Notes: generated by a model not told the origin, from the sequence alone. 64,000 nt of DNA from Glycocaulis abyssi (GCF_041429775.1 NZ_CP163421.1:1823001-1887000); one strand, 5' to 3'; positions 26,538 through 35,920 are shown, counted from the stretch's first letter. Numbers and translations: made by a program.

Positions 26538-27965
26538 TTGGCCAAAGGGGCAATCAGGGAGGGACTGGCGCGCACCGGGCAGATCGTCCGGGCGGGTACA
26601 GGTTCGCTTGGCGGGCGCCTGCTGGCGCTGACCATCGTCTATGTGCTGACAGCCTCGATGCTGATTTTCTTCCCGTCGGCGGCCAATTTCCGCAATAACT
26701 GGCTGGGCGAGCGCGCCAATGCCGCGCATCTGGCCGCCATTGCTGCGGAGCTGGCCGAAGACAATCTCTCCGAAGAGGCGGTGCGCGAGCTGCTGGACGG
26801 GGCGGACGCCATCGCCGTGGCGCGCATAACCGGCGGCGCGACGGAGCTGGTGCTGGGCGCCGATACCGGCAATGCGCCCCTGCTGGACGAGGACCAGACA
26901 CGGCGGCGCCCCCTTCGCGAGATGGCCGCCGTAATCAACACCTTCACCGGGCCAGAGGACCGGCTGGTCGTGCTGACCGCCATTCCCCAGACCCGGCCCG
27001 ATGAGCGCATTCTGGTCATCCTGCCCGAAGCGCCCTTGCGTGAGGCGCTGATCGGGTTTTCCGCGCGCCTGTTCTGGTTTGCGCTGTTTGCCTCTCTGGT
27101 CACGGGCGCGCTCATCTATCTGGCGCTGCTTGTCATGTTTGTCGGGCCGATGCGCCAGCTATCGCTGTCCATGACGCGGTTTCAGGAAAACCCGTCCGAT
27201 GCCGGCCGTGTGCTGTCGCCTAGCCAGCGCCATGACGAGATCGGCGAGGCGGAGCGCGCTCTGGCCGCCATGCAGGCCGATATTCTGGCCGCCATCCGTC
27301 AGCGCGAAAGGCTGGCGAGCCTGGGTCTCGCCGTGGCGCGGATCAATCACGATCTCAGGAACGTGTTTGCCTCTGCCCAGCTGGTTTCTGACCGGCTGGC
27401 GGCCAGCAAGGATGAGCGCACCGCCGCGATGGGCCAGCGCCTGGTGCGTGCCATCGGGCGCGGCATCCGGCTATGTTCCGATGTGCTCGACTATGGCCGC
27501 TCGGCCGAGACCCGGCCCGAATTGCAGCCCGTTGCGCTTGCCCCCCTTCTCGACGAGGTCGCGGGTGAGCTGGTACCGGCAGGCGAAGGCGTGATCTGGG
27601 AGAACATGATTGCGCCGGAGATCGCCGTGATGGGCGACCGCGACATGCTGCACCGCCTGTTCGGCAATCTGATCCGCAATGCCATCACGGCCATGAAGGG
27701 GCGCGATCCGGCCCGGCTGAGCGTCAGCGCCGAAGTCAGTGGTGATGAGGTGCATGTCACGCTGGCCGATACCGGGCCGGGCATTCCCCCGGCGGTTCAG
27801 GCACGCCTGTTCGAGCCCTTCTCCTCCGGCGGTGGCGAGGGCAGTACGGGCCTTGGCCTGTCGATCACGCGCGAGCTCGCCGGGTTGATGGAGGGCGCCA
27901 TCACCCTGCAATCAACCGGGCCGGAGGGGACGGTGTTTGTGGTCAGCCTGAAGGGTGCGGGCTAG
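26538..27965 (+). CDS. Membrane sensor histidine kinase
   Basis: About 475 residues from the TTG at 26538, which has GGAGA about 10 bases upstream; another TTG at 26514 is possible. Two membrane segments (about residues 25-45 and 180-205) bracket a roughly 135-residue sensing domain. A HAMP-like stretch (VGPMRQLSLSMTRF) follows. The phosphoacceptor is in LAVARINHDLRNVFASAQ, and the ATPase domain shows GNLIRNAITAM (N box), ADTGPGIPP (G1) and GSTGLGLSI (G2). The HDLRN form of the H box suggests a subgroup like HPK4. No response regulator gene is adjacent; an orphan receiver at 33063-33590 is a candidate partner. Confidence 0.88.
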   Translation: MAKGAIREGLARTGQIVRAGTGSLGGRLLALTIVYVLTASMLIFFPSAANFRNNWLGERANAAHLAAIAAELAEDNLSEEAVRELLDGADAIAVARITGGATELVLGADTGNAPLLDEDQTRRRPLREMAAVINTFTGPEDRLVVLTAIPQTRPDERILVILPEAPLREALIGFSARLFWFALFASLVTGALIYLALLVMFVGPMRQLSLSMTRFQENPSDAGRVLSPSQRHDEIGEAERALAAMQADILAAIRQRERLASLGLAVARINHDLRNVFASAQLVSDRLAASKDERTAAMGQRLVRAIGRGIRLCSDVLDYGRSAETRPELQPVALAPLLDEVAGELVPAGEGVIWENMIAPEIAVMGDRDMLHRLFGNLIRNAITAMKGRDPARLSVSAEVSGDEVHVTLADTGPGIPPAVQARLFEPFSSGGGEGSTGLGLSITRELAGLMEGAITLQSTGPEGTVFVVSLKGAG

Positions 27966-27996
27966 GATTTTATCGGGGACCACAAACCCCTCTTCC

Positions 27997-28086
27997 TCGT
28001 CATGCCCGCGCAGGCGGGCATCCAGAGATCATGAGGCTCAAGCGGTTGCCAGTGGCTCTGGGTTCCCGTCTTCACGGGAACGACGA
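27997..28086. repeat. Dispersed palindromic repeat, family 2, copy A
   Basis: About 90 bp starting TCGTCATGCCCGCGCAGGCG and ending GGGAACGACGA. The inner CAGAGATCATGAGGCTCA-x-GCGGTTGCCAG-x-GGCTCTGGGTTCCCG is almost identical in the copy at 32854-32943. The ends pair (CGTC...GACG) and it contains CCCGCGCAGGCGGG hairpins. It lies in the gap after the histidine kinase gene. Confidence 0.8.
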
Positions 28087-28107
28087 AAGGGGTAATGCAC
28101 GAAGCCC

Positions 28108-28650
28108 TCAGGCCAGAAAGGCGGGGCGCTCTACCGCGTCAAACCGGTTGCGGTGAACAAAGCGCGCGACCGAGCAATGGGCAAAGTCGGCCAGTGCCTC
28201 GCCTTCGGGCAGGCTGGGCAGCCCTTCCAGACGCAGGCGCAGGCGCGCGCAATGATCGCCCGGCGCACCGGCATGACTTTGCCACTGTGCCAGTGCCGCC
28301 TCGACCGCCGCGCCCTCATCGGCGCGCAGATGGCGCACGCTCGCATTGACGCTCATATCGCTGATCTGGCGCAAATCGGCGACAATCTGGATTTTCAGCA
28401 CATCGCCAAGGCTCCACAGGCGCATCCGCCCGCCATGGGGACGCACGCCGTGCAGCGGCTTTACAAAGCCCAGCCTCTGCAGCGGGCGGATAAGGCTGGC
28501 CGCATCGCCCTCCACCGCCGGATCATACCGGCCCTCGCCGAGCAGCTCGGCGTCGGTGAGTATCTGGCGCGCACGCCAGTCATAAGACAGAAGCGCCTAC
28601 AGAGCCGACGGATCGCGAAGCGCAAATTCGGCACGTGAAGATGACAGCAT
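28108..28650 (-). pseudogene. MerR-like regulator interrupted by an in-frame amber codon
   Basis: From ATG at 28650 (with a G-rich site upstream) the frame reads MLSSSRAEFALRDPSAL, meets TAG at 28597-28599, and then continues uninterrupted for 162 more residues. The continuation starts ALLSYDWRARQILTDAELLG and looks like coding sequence. The segment RLGFVKPLHGVRPHGGRMRL followed by WSLGDVLKIQIVADLRQI resembles the wing and helix of a MerR-type DNA-binding domain. After the TAG the first plausible start is GTG at 28515, which would remove about 45 residues. Either the gene is a recent pseudogene, the TAG is an error, or a shorter protein is made. The divergent lipocalin gene and repeated boxes lie upstream. 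Confidence 0.6.
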
Positions 28651-28667
28651 GAAAACCCCCGCCCGGA

Positions 28668-28732
28668 AGTGAACTCAACCCTCGCACTAGTTATTCACTT
28701 ATTGCGTTAACTGAGTGCGTTTAGTGAACTCA
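28668..28732. promoter_or_regulatory. Repeated AGTGAACTCA boxes in a divergent promoter region
   Basis: AGTGAACTCA occurs at 28668-28677 and again at 28723-28732, with the related inverted word TTCACT near 28693-28698 between them. The stretch is AT-richer than its surroundings and lies between the interrupted regulator gene and the lipocalin gene. It could be the operator of that regulator. No protein can be assigned from sequence. Confidence 0.4.
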
Positions 28733-28855
28733 TATGACACCGGCTACCTTTATATCGGGTTAACGCCCCCTTTCGCATCGCGCCGCCGGAGCCAAACCGT
28801 TTGCCGCGCGTTGTTTACGGCCTAGATCACATGCATCCGGACGGGAGCTCGCCCC

Positions 28856-29419
28856 ATGTACCGCCACGCCCTTTTCGCCTGCCTTGCCGGTCTTTTCGCA
28901 GCCGCCTGCCAGCCGCCCTCCGGCCGCGATGCCAATGCCCCGCCCTTGCAGACGGTGGAGAATGTAGAGATCGAGCGCTATCTGGGCCGCTGGTTCGAGA
29001 TTGCCCGCTATGACCATCGCTTCGAGCGTGGCTGCGCAGGCGTGACGGCCGACTATGCCCTGCGTGATGACGGCCTCATCGATGTCACCAATACCTGCTA
29101 CCAGGGCGGGCTGGACGGCCCGGTGGAAACCGCCAATGGCCGCGCGCGCATCGCCGACGAGGCAACGAACGCGCAGCTGGAAGTCTCCTTCTTCGGCCCG
29201 TTCTGGGGCGATTACTGGATCATCGATCTGGCCGGCGATTATAGCTGGGCCATCGTCTCGGAGCCTGAGGGGCGCTATCTGTGGATCCTCTCACGCACCC
29301 CCCAGATAGACGAGGACACGCTTGGCGACCGCCTCGCCTGGCTGGAAGCACAAGGCTTCGACACCGCCATGCTGATCATGGTGGAGCAATGGGAGAGCGC
29401 GGAGGATGTGAGGGGGTAG
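28856..29419 (+). CDS. blc: Outer-membrane lipocalin (Blc-like lipoprotein)
   Basis: A 187-residue lipoprotein (lipobox AAAC at residue 18) with a lipocalin fold, which binds lipids or other hydrophobic ligands at the envelope. The lipocalin signature is IERYLGRWFEIARYDHRFERG at about 41-61, within which GRWFEIAR is the conserved GxW region. DYWIIDLAGDYSWAIVSEPE and RYLWILSRTP are further Blc motifs. Length is close to E. coli Blc (177). Upstream, 28660-28740 contains repeated boxes that could control it. Palindromic repeats follow the stop codon. Confidence 0.9.
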   Translation: MYRHALFACLAGLFAAACQPPSGRDANAPPLQTVENVEIERYLGRWFEIARYDHRFERGCAGVTADYALRDDGLIDVTNTCYQGGLDGPVETANGRARIADEATNAQLEVSFFGPFWGDYWIIDLAGDYSWAIVSEPEGRYLWILSRTPQIDEDTLGDRLAWLEAQGFDTAMLIMVEQWESAEDVRG

Positions 29420-29522
29420 GTTCGGAGCTCTTCCCCGCGTTTCACCGGCGCAAGCCGGGGAACGGGAGACCCAGAAAATGGTTGACTGCGCACAAGTCTG
29501 AAAACAGGGATTCCAGGTTACT

Positions 29523-29556
29523 GAAACCCCGGAAGCGCGAAGCGCTATCCGGGGCC
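29523..29556. repeat. Hairpin repeat, family 4, copy B
   Basis: GAAACCCCGGAAGCGCGAAG then CGCTATCCGGGGCC, matching 17482-17515 except for compensating changes (C to G and G to C) that keep the inner stem paired. Such compensation suggests the hairpin structure matters. Confidence 0.7.
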
Positions 29557-29569
29557 CGTCCCTTCCCCT

Positions 29570-29661
29570 CGTCATTCCGGGCGAGCCTTTGGCGAGACCC
29601 GGAACCCAGAGATCAAAAACGCTGGGTTCCAGATAGCGGCTACGCCGCTTCTGGAATGACG
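29570..29661. repeat. Dispersed palindromic repeat, family 3
   Basis: Ends CGTCATTCC (29570-29578) and GGAATGACG (29653-29661) are exact inverse complements. Inside are ACCCGGAACCCAG, CTGGGTTCC and AGCGGCTACGCCGCT. It resembles family 2 in layout (CGTC...GACG ends, CCAGAGATC-type centre) and lies 10 bp from the stop of the restriction-modification gene. At 29436-29480, just before it, is a further GC-rich word (TTCACCGGCGCAAGCCGGG) that recurs at 32574-32592. Confidence 0.7.
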
Positions 29662-29671
29662 AAAGAAGGGA

Positions 29672-32485
29672 TCACCCCGCCTTGCGGCGGCGGCGCTTTG
29701 GCTTGTCCTTGGTGGCGGCAATGACGGGGTTTTTCAGCCGCTCATAGAGCATGAAGAGATGCTCCACCCGCTCGCGGTCAGAGCCGAACGCTTCCCGGCG
29801 ATAGAGCCGGTCCACGGCGCGGTCATTATCGCGGTGCGCTTTTCGCAAAGCGGGCGGCATAGTGACGGGATCATAGAGATCTGCCAGCGTCGCGTCCGGA
29901 AACGCCGCGCGCGCATCGAGTATGGCCTGCCCGGACGCTTCGAGTTGCGCCCTGGCCTTATCGGAGAGGTCCGGCCAAGGGAAGGTGTTGTAGACGATGC
30001 CGATGGAGTAGCGATACCGGCTCTCCAGCCGACCGCCTACTTCTCGCAACCATGCCATATGCATGGCGCTCGTCAGGACGGCGAAATGGGCAAGCGTGGC
30101 GTCGGCAATCACACGGACGAGATTGCTGGGGATTACAGGAGGCTCCAGCCATCCAATGGGCGCATAGTGGCGCCGCTCCGAACTGACCTCCGGCAGGACG
30201 AGAAACGGGCGGTCGGGAATGACATTCACGTGATAAAGCGTTGGCGTATCTGCCAGCTTCTGCGTCGGCAGGCTCTTGGAAGCCAGCCGCGTCTCCCGCA
30301 CCAGCGCAATACGCTCCATGACCTGCGGCATCGCCTTCAATTCTGAAGGGGATGCTGTGTGCAAGGACAATATCCAGCGCTTGCGCCCATTGATGAATTC
30401 TTCCGCCCCCACAAATGGGCGCATGAAGCGCGCTGCTCCGGGCTCGTTGCGCAGGAACGTATCGCGCCCTGCTTCGTCGAAAATGTAGTGGCCTCCATCG
30501 ATGGGTTTGGAGCCGATAATCACTTTCGGCATGCCCGAAAGCGAGGTTGAGCTTTCCTCCACCACCGTGTGCGGATCGGCCAGACCGCCCGCGTCAAAAA
30601 GGTAGGGCGAAAGCGCGCCATGGCGGCTTTCCAGCGGCTCGCCATTGACATGATCATAGCTGAACAGGCGCTTTTCCGCCGGTTCTGCCCCTCGCGGAGC
30701 CAGCCCGATAATCACCACATGGACATGGGCTTTACCGGCGGCGTCCGAGCCCCACGCGAAAGTGCGGTGGGCAAAGCTGATCTCCAGCCTGTACCGGTCA
30801 AACAGTATGGGCCAGAGCTGGGCCACCTGTTCGCCCTGCGTGATGGAATTGGTAGACACGAAACCGATATGGGCGCGCTTGCCCCCGGCATTCACATAGG
30901 CCCCTGCCTTGATGAACCACGCGCACACATAATCGAGCGTGCCACCCGACCCGCCAAGGCCTGCAAGCGCGCGCACCTGCTGGCGCTGCTCTGCGCTCTG
31001 GTATTTCGCGCCAATGAAAGGCGGGTTGCCCAGCACATAGTCGCACTGGTCTGGCGGCAGCACGTCTGCCCAGTCCACCTCCAACGCGTCGCCATGGCGG
31101 ATGACGGGCGATTTCTTCAAGGGAATGCGCGCATAGACCTGCCCGAAGGCCTGGCTGAGCGCATTATTCATGATGTGGTCCATCATCCACATCGCCGTTT
31201 CGGCAATGCGGGCGGGAAACTCGAACAGCTCGATCCCGGCAAACTGGTCGACATCCACGCGGGACAGACCCGTTACATCCAGCTTGCGCTGAAGCTGGCC
31301 TTCCGCGTCGCGTTCCTCTGCCGCCAATGCCAGCAGCACCTCCAATTCCAGCTGGCGCAGTTCGCGATAGGCGATGACAAGGAAATTGCCGCACCCGCAA
31401 GCCGGATCGAGAAAGTGCAGGCTTGCCAGCCTGTCATGGAAGGCGCGCAGGCGCTTTTCCCGCTCGCGCTTCAGCCCTTTGAGATGTTCGAACTGGCTAC
31501 GCAGATCATCAAGGAAGAGCGGGCCGATCACCTTCATGATGTTCTTTTCGGTGGTGTAGTGCGCGCCCGCCTTGCGGCGCTCCGCCCCATCCATCACCGA
31601 CTGGAAGAGCGAGCCGAAAATCGCCGGGCTGATCTTCTCCCAGCTGAACTCGCAAAGCGTGATGAGTTCCTCACGCATAGCCGCCGTGAAATACGGCGTT
31701 GGCAGGCGCTCTGCGAACAATTCCCCGTTCACATAAGGCAGCTGGTTCAGCTCTGCGCTGATATTGGCCTGCCGCCTGTCCTCCGGCGTGTTGAGCACTT
31801 CGAAGGCTTCATTGATGAAGCCGCCGACATTGGAGCCGTCCTCACGGGTGAAATCGCGGATCAGATCCTCGAAAATCCCGCGCTGGAAAATGCCGGTATC
31901 GTCGGCAAACAGGCAGAAGAGCAGCCGGACAAGGAATTGCTCCAGATCATGCCCCTCATAGCCATTGGCTTTCAGGGAATCGTGCAGCTTGCCCAGAAGT
32001 TCGGCCGCCACGATGTTGACCGGGTCCTGATCTTTGAAGCTGCGCTTCTCCACACCCATGATGAAGCCGAACTTCTCGACATGGCTGGGCAGGTCGGCCA
32101 GCGCGAAGGCGGTGTGCTCGCGCGTCTCCAGATCGTAAAGCTCGAACGTCTGGAAGTCCGACAGGAGGATGTAGCGGGGGAACTGCTCCGGCTTCAGCCC
32201 GTCACAATAATCCAGCGCCTGCTTGTAGGCCGCTTCCAGCGACCGGCCTGCGCTCTTCTGCTCCACCAGAAGCGTGCCCGGCCAGAACAGGTCAATGAAG
32301 CCGCTCTTGTTGTTGAGAAGCTTTACCCGCTCCTCAAAGCTCGCCACGCGGCGGCGGCGAATGCCGAAACTCTCGAAGAACTCATTGTAGAAGGATTGAG
32401 TCTCGCCCTTCTCATAATGGGCATCCTTCCATTCACGGGCAAATTCCGCTGCGCGCGCCCGGACCTCGTTGAACTGAAGACGCAT
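29672..32485 (-). CDS. Type IIL restriction-modification enzyme (MmeI family), single chain
   Basis: A 937-residue protein (MmeI itself has 919) that should both methylate and cut DNA. The N-terminal nuclease shows Asp65-X9-Glu75-X-Lys77 (in DLFWPG, TLLVEQKS), the same spacing as the MmeI PD-(D/E)xK site. A helical spacer follows. The adenine methyltransferase has motif I LDPACGCGNFLVIAYREL and motif IV LGNPPFIGAKY. The target-recognition domain fills about residues 600-830 and ends in a basic tail (KPKRRRRKAG). Methylation and recognition share one domain, so no separate S subunit or methyltransferase is needed. The ATG at 32485 has GGGGAGAGAGG upstream. Both flanks are palindromic repeats, and the GC content is like the host's. 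All catalytic residues I can identify are intact. Confidence 0.88.
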   Translation of the reverse strand: MRLQFNEVRARAAEFAREWKDAHYEKGETQSFYNEFFESFGIRRRRVASFEERVKLLNNKSGFIDLFWPGTLLVEQKSAGRSLEAAYKQALDYCDGLKPEQFPRYILLSDFQTFELYDLETREHTAFALADLPSHVEKFGFIMGVEKRSFKDQDPVNIVAAELLGKLHDSLKANGYEGHDLEQFLVRLLFCLFADDTGIFQRGIFEDLIRDFTREDGSNVGGFINEAFEVLNTPEDRRQANISAELNQLPYVNGELFAERLPTPYFTAAMREELITLCEFSWEKISPAIFGSLFQSVMDGAERRKAGAHYTTEKNIMKVIGPLFLDDLRSQFEHLKGLKREREKRLRAFHDRLASLHFLDPACGCGNFLVIAYRELRQLELEVLLALAAEERDAEGQLQRKLDVTGLSRVDVDQFAGIELFEFPARIAETAMWMMDHIMNNALSQAFGQVYARIPLKKSPVIRHGDALEVDWADVLPPDQCDYVLGNPPFIGAKYQSAEQRQQVRALAGLGGSGGTLDYVCAWFIKAGAYVNAGGKRAHIGFVSTNSITQGEQVAQLWPILFDRYRLEISFAHRTFAWGSDAAGKAHVHVVIIGLAPRGAEPAEKRLFSYDHVNGEPLESRHGALSPYLFDAGGLADPHTVVEESSTSLSGMPKVIIGSKPIDGGHYIFDEAGRDTFLRNEPGAARFMRPFVGAEEFINGRKRWILSLHTASPSELKAMPQVMERIALVRETRLASKSLPTQKLADTPTLYHVNVIPDRPFLVLPEVSSERRHYAPIGWLEPPVIPSNLVRVIADATLAHFAVLTSAMHMAWLREVGGRLESRYRYSIGIVYNTFPWPDLSDKARAQLEASGQAILDARAAFPDATLADLYDPVTMPPALRKAHRDNDRAVDRLYRREAFGSDRERVEHLFMLYERLKNPVIAATKDKPKRRRRKAG

Positions 32486-32559
32486 GCCGCCTCTCTCCCC
32501 TTGTTGCCACACGCTAGCCGTGTTGCGTGGCGAGGGGCAATTGCTCAGTGCTTTGGCGT

Positions 32560-33060
32560 CATGTCTCCCGCGCTTCACCGGCGCAAGCCGGGAGAAACAA
32601 AAAGCATGGGTCTCCCGTTCCCCGTTTTCACGGGGACAGGCGCGGCGGGAGACCCCGGTGGAGAGGTCAGCGGTGAGACTGACAGATATTCAGGAAGGCA
32701 ACACATCCGGGGTCTCCCGCCCCGACGGGAGACCCAGAAAAAGTTCAATAGCGTGGGAAGGCTGGAAACATGGATCCCGGGTCAAGCCCGGGACCCCGGT
32801 GGAGAGGTCGGTGGTAAACTGAGAAGGTTTGCACTAACCAACAATGCCGCCCCCTCGTCACCCCCGCGCAGGCGGGGGTCCAGAGATCATGAGGCTCAGG
32901 CGGTTGCCAGCGGCTCTGGGTTCCCGCCTGCGCGGGAACGACGAATTATTGGATACCGTCCGGGCAACCAAAGGCGTTTCATCTGGATAAGCCGGGATCC
33001 AGAAACATGGGTCCCCCGTCGGGGCGGGGGACCCCGGTGGAGAGGCCAAAGAAACCACCC
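32560..33060. repeat. Mosaic of palindromic repeats in a 577-bp gene-free gap
   Basis: The gap between the restriction-modification gene and the response regulator gene holds no gene. It is a chain of inverted words: GGTCTCCCG / CGGGAGACC at 32609-32655 and again at 32711-32734, GATCCCGGGTCAAGCCCGGGACC at 32772-32794, and three copies of GACCCCGGTGGAGAGG (about 32651, 32791, 33029). Several such elements seem to have inserted next to or into each other. Confidence 0.7.
32854..32943. repeat. Dispersed palindromic repeat, family 2, copy B
   Basis: It begins TCGTCACCCCCGCGCAGGCG and ends GGGAACGACGA, with the conserved centre CCAGAGATCATGAGGCTCA. It matches copy A (27997-28086) at nearly every position, and differences in one arm are usually matched in the other. 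Confidence 0.8.
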
Positions 33061-33062
33061 CC

Positions 33063-33590
33063 CTACCCGAAATCGACCTCGTCTTCGGGGTTCATGTTTT
33101 CCTTGTCGGTCGCGCGGCGGAACGGCCCCGGATAGCGCGGATCGGTGCGCCGGCGGCGGTCCGGGCCGAAATAGCTGCCCGACTTGATGAAGCGGCGCGG
33201 CCGCTCGATCAGCGCCACCATGCGGTTATAGAGATCGACCGGGCGCACGGGCTTTGCCAGATACTCGTTCACGCCCGCATTGATGGCTTCCATGATGCGG
33301 GTGCGGTCGGTATGGCCGGTGACCATGATGATGGGCAGGTATTTGTTCGGGCTGTCCGACGCGGTGCGCACCAGCCGGGTAAACTCCAGCCCGTCCACAT
33401 CGCCCAGCGCATAGTCAACGAGCGCCACATCGGGATTGGCCGAGCGCATGGATTCAAACGCGTCCGCCGCATCGCGCACCTCGATCACGGTGCGCACGCC
33501 AAAACCCTGCAGCACCTTGCGCAGGATGGTGGACATATGCGCGTTGTCCTCAACGATAAGGACCCGCACGCGTTCGAAACTGCCTGACAT
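33063..33590 (-). CDS. Single-domain response regulator with basic C-terminal extension
   Basis: A 175-residue protein: a CheY-like receiver (about residues 8-128) and a tail containing [20 protein letters not shown]. The acidic pocket is in VLIVEDN, the phosphoacceptor Asp in [11 protein letters not shown], the conserved Thr in IIMVTGHTD and Lys in YLAKPV. There is no DNA-binding or enzymatic output domain, so it acts by protein contact. The GPDRRRR tail is familiar from alphaproteobacterial orphan receivers. The ATG at 33590 starts the receiver at the usual distance. The gene is divergent from uvrB. Cognate kinase unknown; the histidine kinase at 26538 is the only one in the window. Confidence 0.88.
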   Translation of the reverse strand: MSGSFERVRVLIVEDNAHMSTILRKVLQGFGVRTVIEVRDAADAFESMRSANPDVALVDYALGDVDGLEFTRLVRTASDSPNKYLPIIMVTGHTDRTRIMEAINAGVNEYLAKPVRPVDLYNRMVALIERPRRFIKSGSYFGPDRRRRTDPRYPGPFRRATDKENMNPEDEVDFG

Positions 33591-33695
33591 GCCTCGCCCG
33601 ATGGATTCGCGACTGTAACGGCCATTGTGCACACGCAGCGTTAACCAAAACTTGCAGGCCCGGTGCAACAGCACCCTCGCTTTCAGGCCGGGCGT

Positions 33696-33710
33696 GTTGC
33701 ATATATGTTC
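33696..33710. promoter_or_regulatory. LexA (SOS) box before uvrB
   Basis: GTTGCATATATGTTC fits the alphaproteobacterial LexA operator GTTC-N7-GTTC with one mismatch (GTTG in the first half). It ends 2 bp before the uvrB ATG. uvrB is a classic SOS gene, so position and sequence agree. It could also affect the divergent response regulator gene. Confidence 0.7.
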
Positions 33711-33712
33711 TC

Positions 33713-35917
33713 ATGGTGAAGCTGACCCGAGACGATACCGCCTACGCCCCGCCGGAGGAGACCGCCCCCGGCGGCGTCGCCGATATGGGCCAGGCGGAGT
33801 TTGTGCGCGATGTGGTGCCGGCCGGCATTCATGATGCGCTGAAACTGCCTGCCAACTGGACCCCGCACCGCCCGGACCGGCCCGACAAGTCCGAGGGCGG
33901 GCGCACCTTCCAGATGGTCAGCGATTTCGAGCCCTCCGGCGACCAGCCAACCGCCATTGCCGAGCTGGTGGAGGGTTTGAGCCAGAACGAGCGTGATCAG
34001 GTGCTCCTCGGCGTAACGGGTTCCGGCAAGACCTTCACCATGGCCAAGATCATCGAGGCGACGCAGCGCCCGGCTTTGATCCTGGCGCCCAACAAGACGC
34101 TCGCCGCGCAGCTTTACGGGGAGTTCAAGAGCTTCTTCCCCCACAATGCGGTGGAGTATTTCGTCTCCTATTATGACTACTACCAGCCGGAAGCCTATGT
34201 GCCGCGCACCGACACCTATATCGAGAAGGAATCCTCGATAAACGAGGCCATCGACCGGATGCGCCACGCCGCGACGCGGGCGATCCTGGAGCGCGATGAC
34301 GTGATCATCGTGGCGTCGGTCTCCTGCATTTACGGCATCGGCTCGGTGGAGACCTACACCGCCATGGTGTTCGACCTGAAGGTGGGCGATGTATCCGATC
34401 CGCGCGAGATCATGCGCCAGCTCACGAGCCTGCAATACACGCGCAATGACGCCGCCTTCACGCGCGGCACGTTCCGGGTGCGCGGCGATGTGCTGGAGAT
34501 CTTCCCCGCCCACTATGATGCGCGGGCCTGGCGGGTCAGCTTCTTTGGCGACGAGATCGAGAGCATTGCCGAGTTCGACACCCTCACCGGCAAGGCGGTG
34601 GCGGCGCTGGAGAAGGTGCGCGTCTACGCCAACTCCCACTATGTCACCCCGCGCCCGACGCTCAATCAGGCGATCACCCATATCAAGGCGGAGCTGGCCG
34701 AGCGGCTGGAATGGATGGAGGCCAATAACAAGCTGCTCGAAGCCCAGCGCCTCGCCCAGCGCGTGCAGTTCGATATCGAGATGCTCGAAGCCACAGGCAG
34801 CTGCAACGGCATCGAGAATTATTCGCGCTACCTGACGGGCCGCAAGCCCGGCGAGCCGCCGCCCACCCTCTTTGAATACATCCCGGAGAACGCCCTCGTC
34901 TTCACCGATGAGAGCCATGTGACGATCCCGCAGCTCGGCGCGATGTACAAGGGCGACTTCAGCCGCAAGCGCACGCTCGCCGAGCACGGCTTCCGCCTGC
35001 CCTCCTGCATGGATAACCGCCCCCTCAAATTCGAGGAATGGGAGGCGATGCGCCCGCAGACCATCCACGTCTCGGCGACGCCCGGCAGCTGGGAGCTGGA
35101 CAAGACCGGCGGCGTCTTCACCGAGCAGGTGATCCGCCCCACCGGCCTCATCGACCCGCCCGTGGAGGTGCGCCCCGTCGCCAGGGAAGGCTTCAGCCAG
35201 GTTGATGACATTATCGATGAGGCCCGCAAAACGGCCGCTGCCGGGTATCGCACCCTCATCACCACGCTTACAAAACGCATGGCCGAAGACCTCACCGAAT
35301 ACATGCACGAGCAGGGCCTGAAAGTGCGCTACATGCACTCTGATGTGGACACGGTGGAGCGCATCGAGCTGATCCGGGATTTGCGCCTTGGCGTCTATGA
35401 CGTGCTGGTGGGCATCAACCTGCTCCGCGAGGGGCTGGACATCCCGGAATGTGGCCTCGTGGGCATTCTCGATGCCGACAAGGAGGGCTTCCTGCGCTCC
35501 GAGACGAGCCTGGTACAGACCATTGGCCGCGCGGCGCGGAATGCCGATGCGCGCGTCATCCTCTATGCGGACAGCGTGACCGGCTCCATGCAGCGCGCGA
35601 TGGATGAAACCAGCCGCCGCCGCGACAAGCAGATCGCCCATAATGAGGCGCACGGCATCACCCCGCGCACGATTGTGCGCGGCATTTCCGATGTGCTCGA
35701 AGGCGTGATGGAGAAGACGGCGGCGGGCAGGGGCTCACGCAGCCGCCAGCGCTCGGCAGATCGCTTGACCGCCCGTGAGGAACAGGCAAAGTTCGAACCC
35801 AACAACCTCAAGGCGGTCATCGCCGACCTTGAAAAACGCATGCGCGAGGCCGCCGCCAATCTCGAATTCGAGGAAGCGGCAAGGCTAAGGGACGAGATCA
35901 AGGCGCTGGGGGAGTAG
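33713..35917 (+). CDS. uvrB: Excinuclease ABC subunit B
   Basis: The 734-residue damage-recognition helicase of nucleotide excision repair acts with UvrA and UvrC. Walker A is [13 protein letters not shown] at about residue 100, the beta-hairpin is in [12 protein letters not shown], and the helicase motif DESHVTIPQ and [14 protein letters not shown] follow. A UVR domain that binds UvrC closes the protein ([20 protein letters not shown]). About 75 residues precede the usual family start, as in other alphaproteobacteria. A LexA box lies directly upstream. The next gene starts 3 bp after the stop codon, which places an AT-rich insert in the same transcript. Confidence 0.96.
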   Translation: MVKLTRDDTAYAPPEETAPGGVADMGQAEFVRDVVPAGIHDALKLPANWTPHRPDRPDKSEGGRTFQMVSDFEPSGDQPTAIAELVEGLSQNERDQVLLGVTGSGKTFTMAKIIEATQRPALILAPNKTLAAQLYGEFKSFFPHNAVEYFVSYYDYYQPEAYVPRTDTYIEKESSINEAIDRMRHAATRAILERDDVIIVASVSCIYGIGSVETYTAMVFDLKVGDVSDPREIMRQLTSLQYTRNDAAFTRGTFRVRGDVLEIFPAHYDARAWRVSFFGDEIESIAEFDTLTGKAVAALEKVRVYANSHYVTPRPTLNQAITHIKAELAERLEWMEANNKLLEAQRLAQRVQFDIEMLEATGSCNGIENYSRYLTGRKPGEPPPTLFEYIPENALVFTDESHVTIPQLGAMYKGDFSRKRTLAEHGFRLPSCMDNRPLKFEEWEAMRPQTIHVSATPGSWELDKTGGVFTEQVIRPTGLIDPPVEVRPVAREGFSQVDDIIDEARKTAAAGYRTLITTLTKRMAEDLTEYMHEQGLKVRYMHSDVDTVERIELIRDLRLGVYDVLVGINLLREGLDIPECGLVGILDADKEGFLRSETSLVQTIGRAARNADARVILYADSVTGSMQRAMDETSRRRDKQIAHNEAHGITPRTIVRGISDVLEGVMEKTAAGRGSRSRQRSADRLTAREEQAKFEPNNLKAVIADLEKRMREAAANLEFEEAARLRDEIKALGE

Positions 35918-35920
35918 GGG

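Noticed and set aside
32560-33060. CRISPR array
   Set aside because: Repeat words are unevenly spaced, mutually inverted and differ in sequence; there are no constant-length spacers and no cas genes.
30569-33187. Open frame of about 870 codons on the plus strand opposite the restriction-modification gene
   Set aside because: The minus-strand protein has the complete MmeI domain order. The opposite translation is rich in Arg, Ala and His, lacks recognisable motifs, and runs through noncoding repeats.
33683-35653. Long open frame (over 650 codons) on the minus strand opposite uvrB
   Set aside because: uvrB matches its family over the whole length with all motifs. The antisense frame is a by-product of GC-rich codon use and its translation is low-complexity with no family features.
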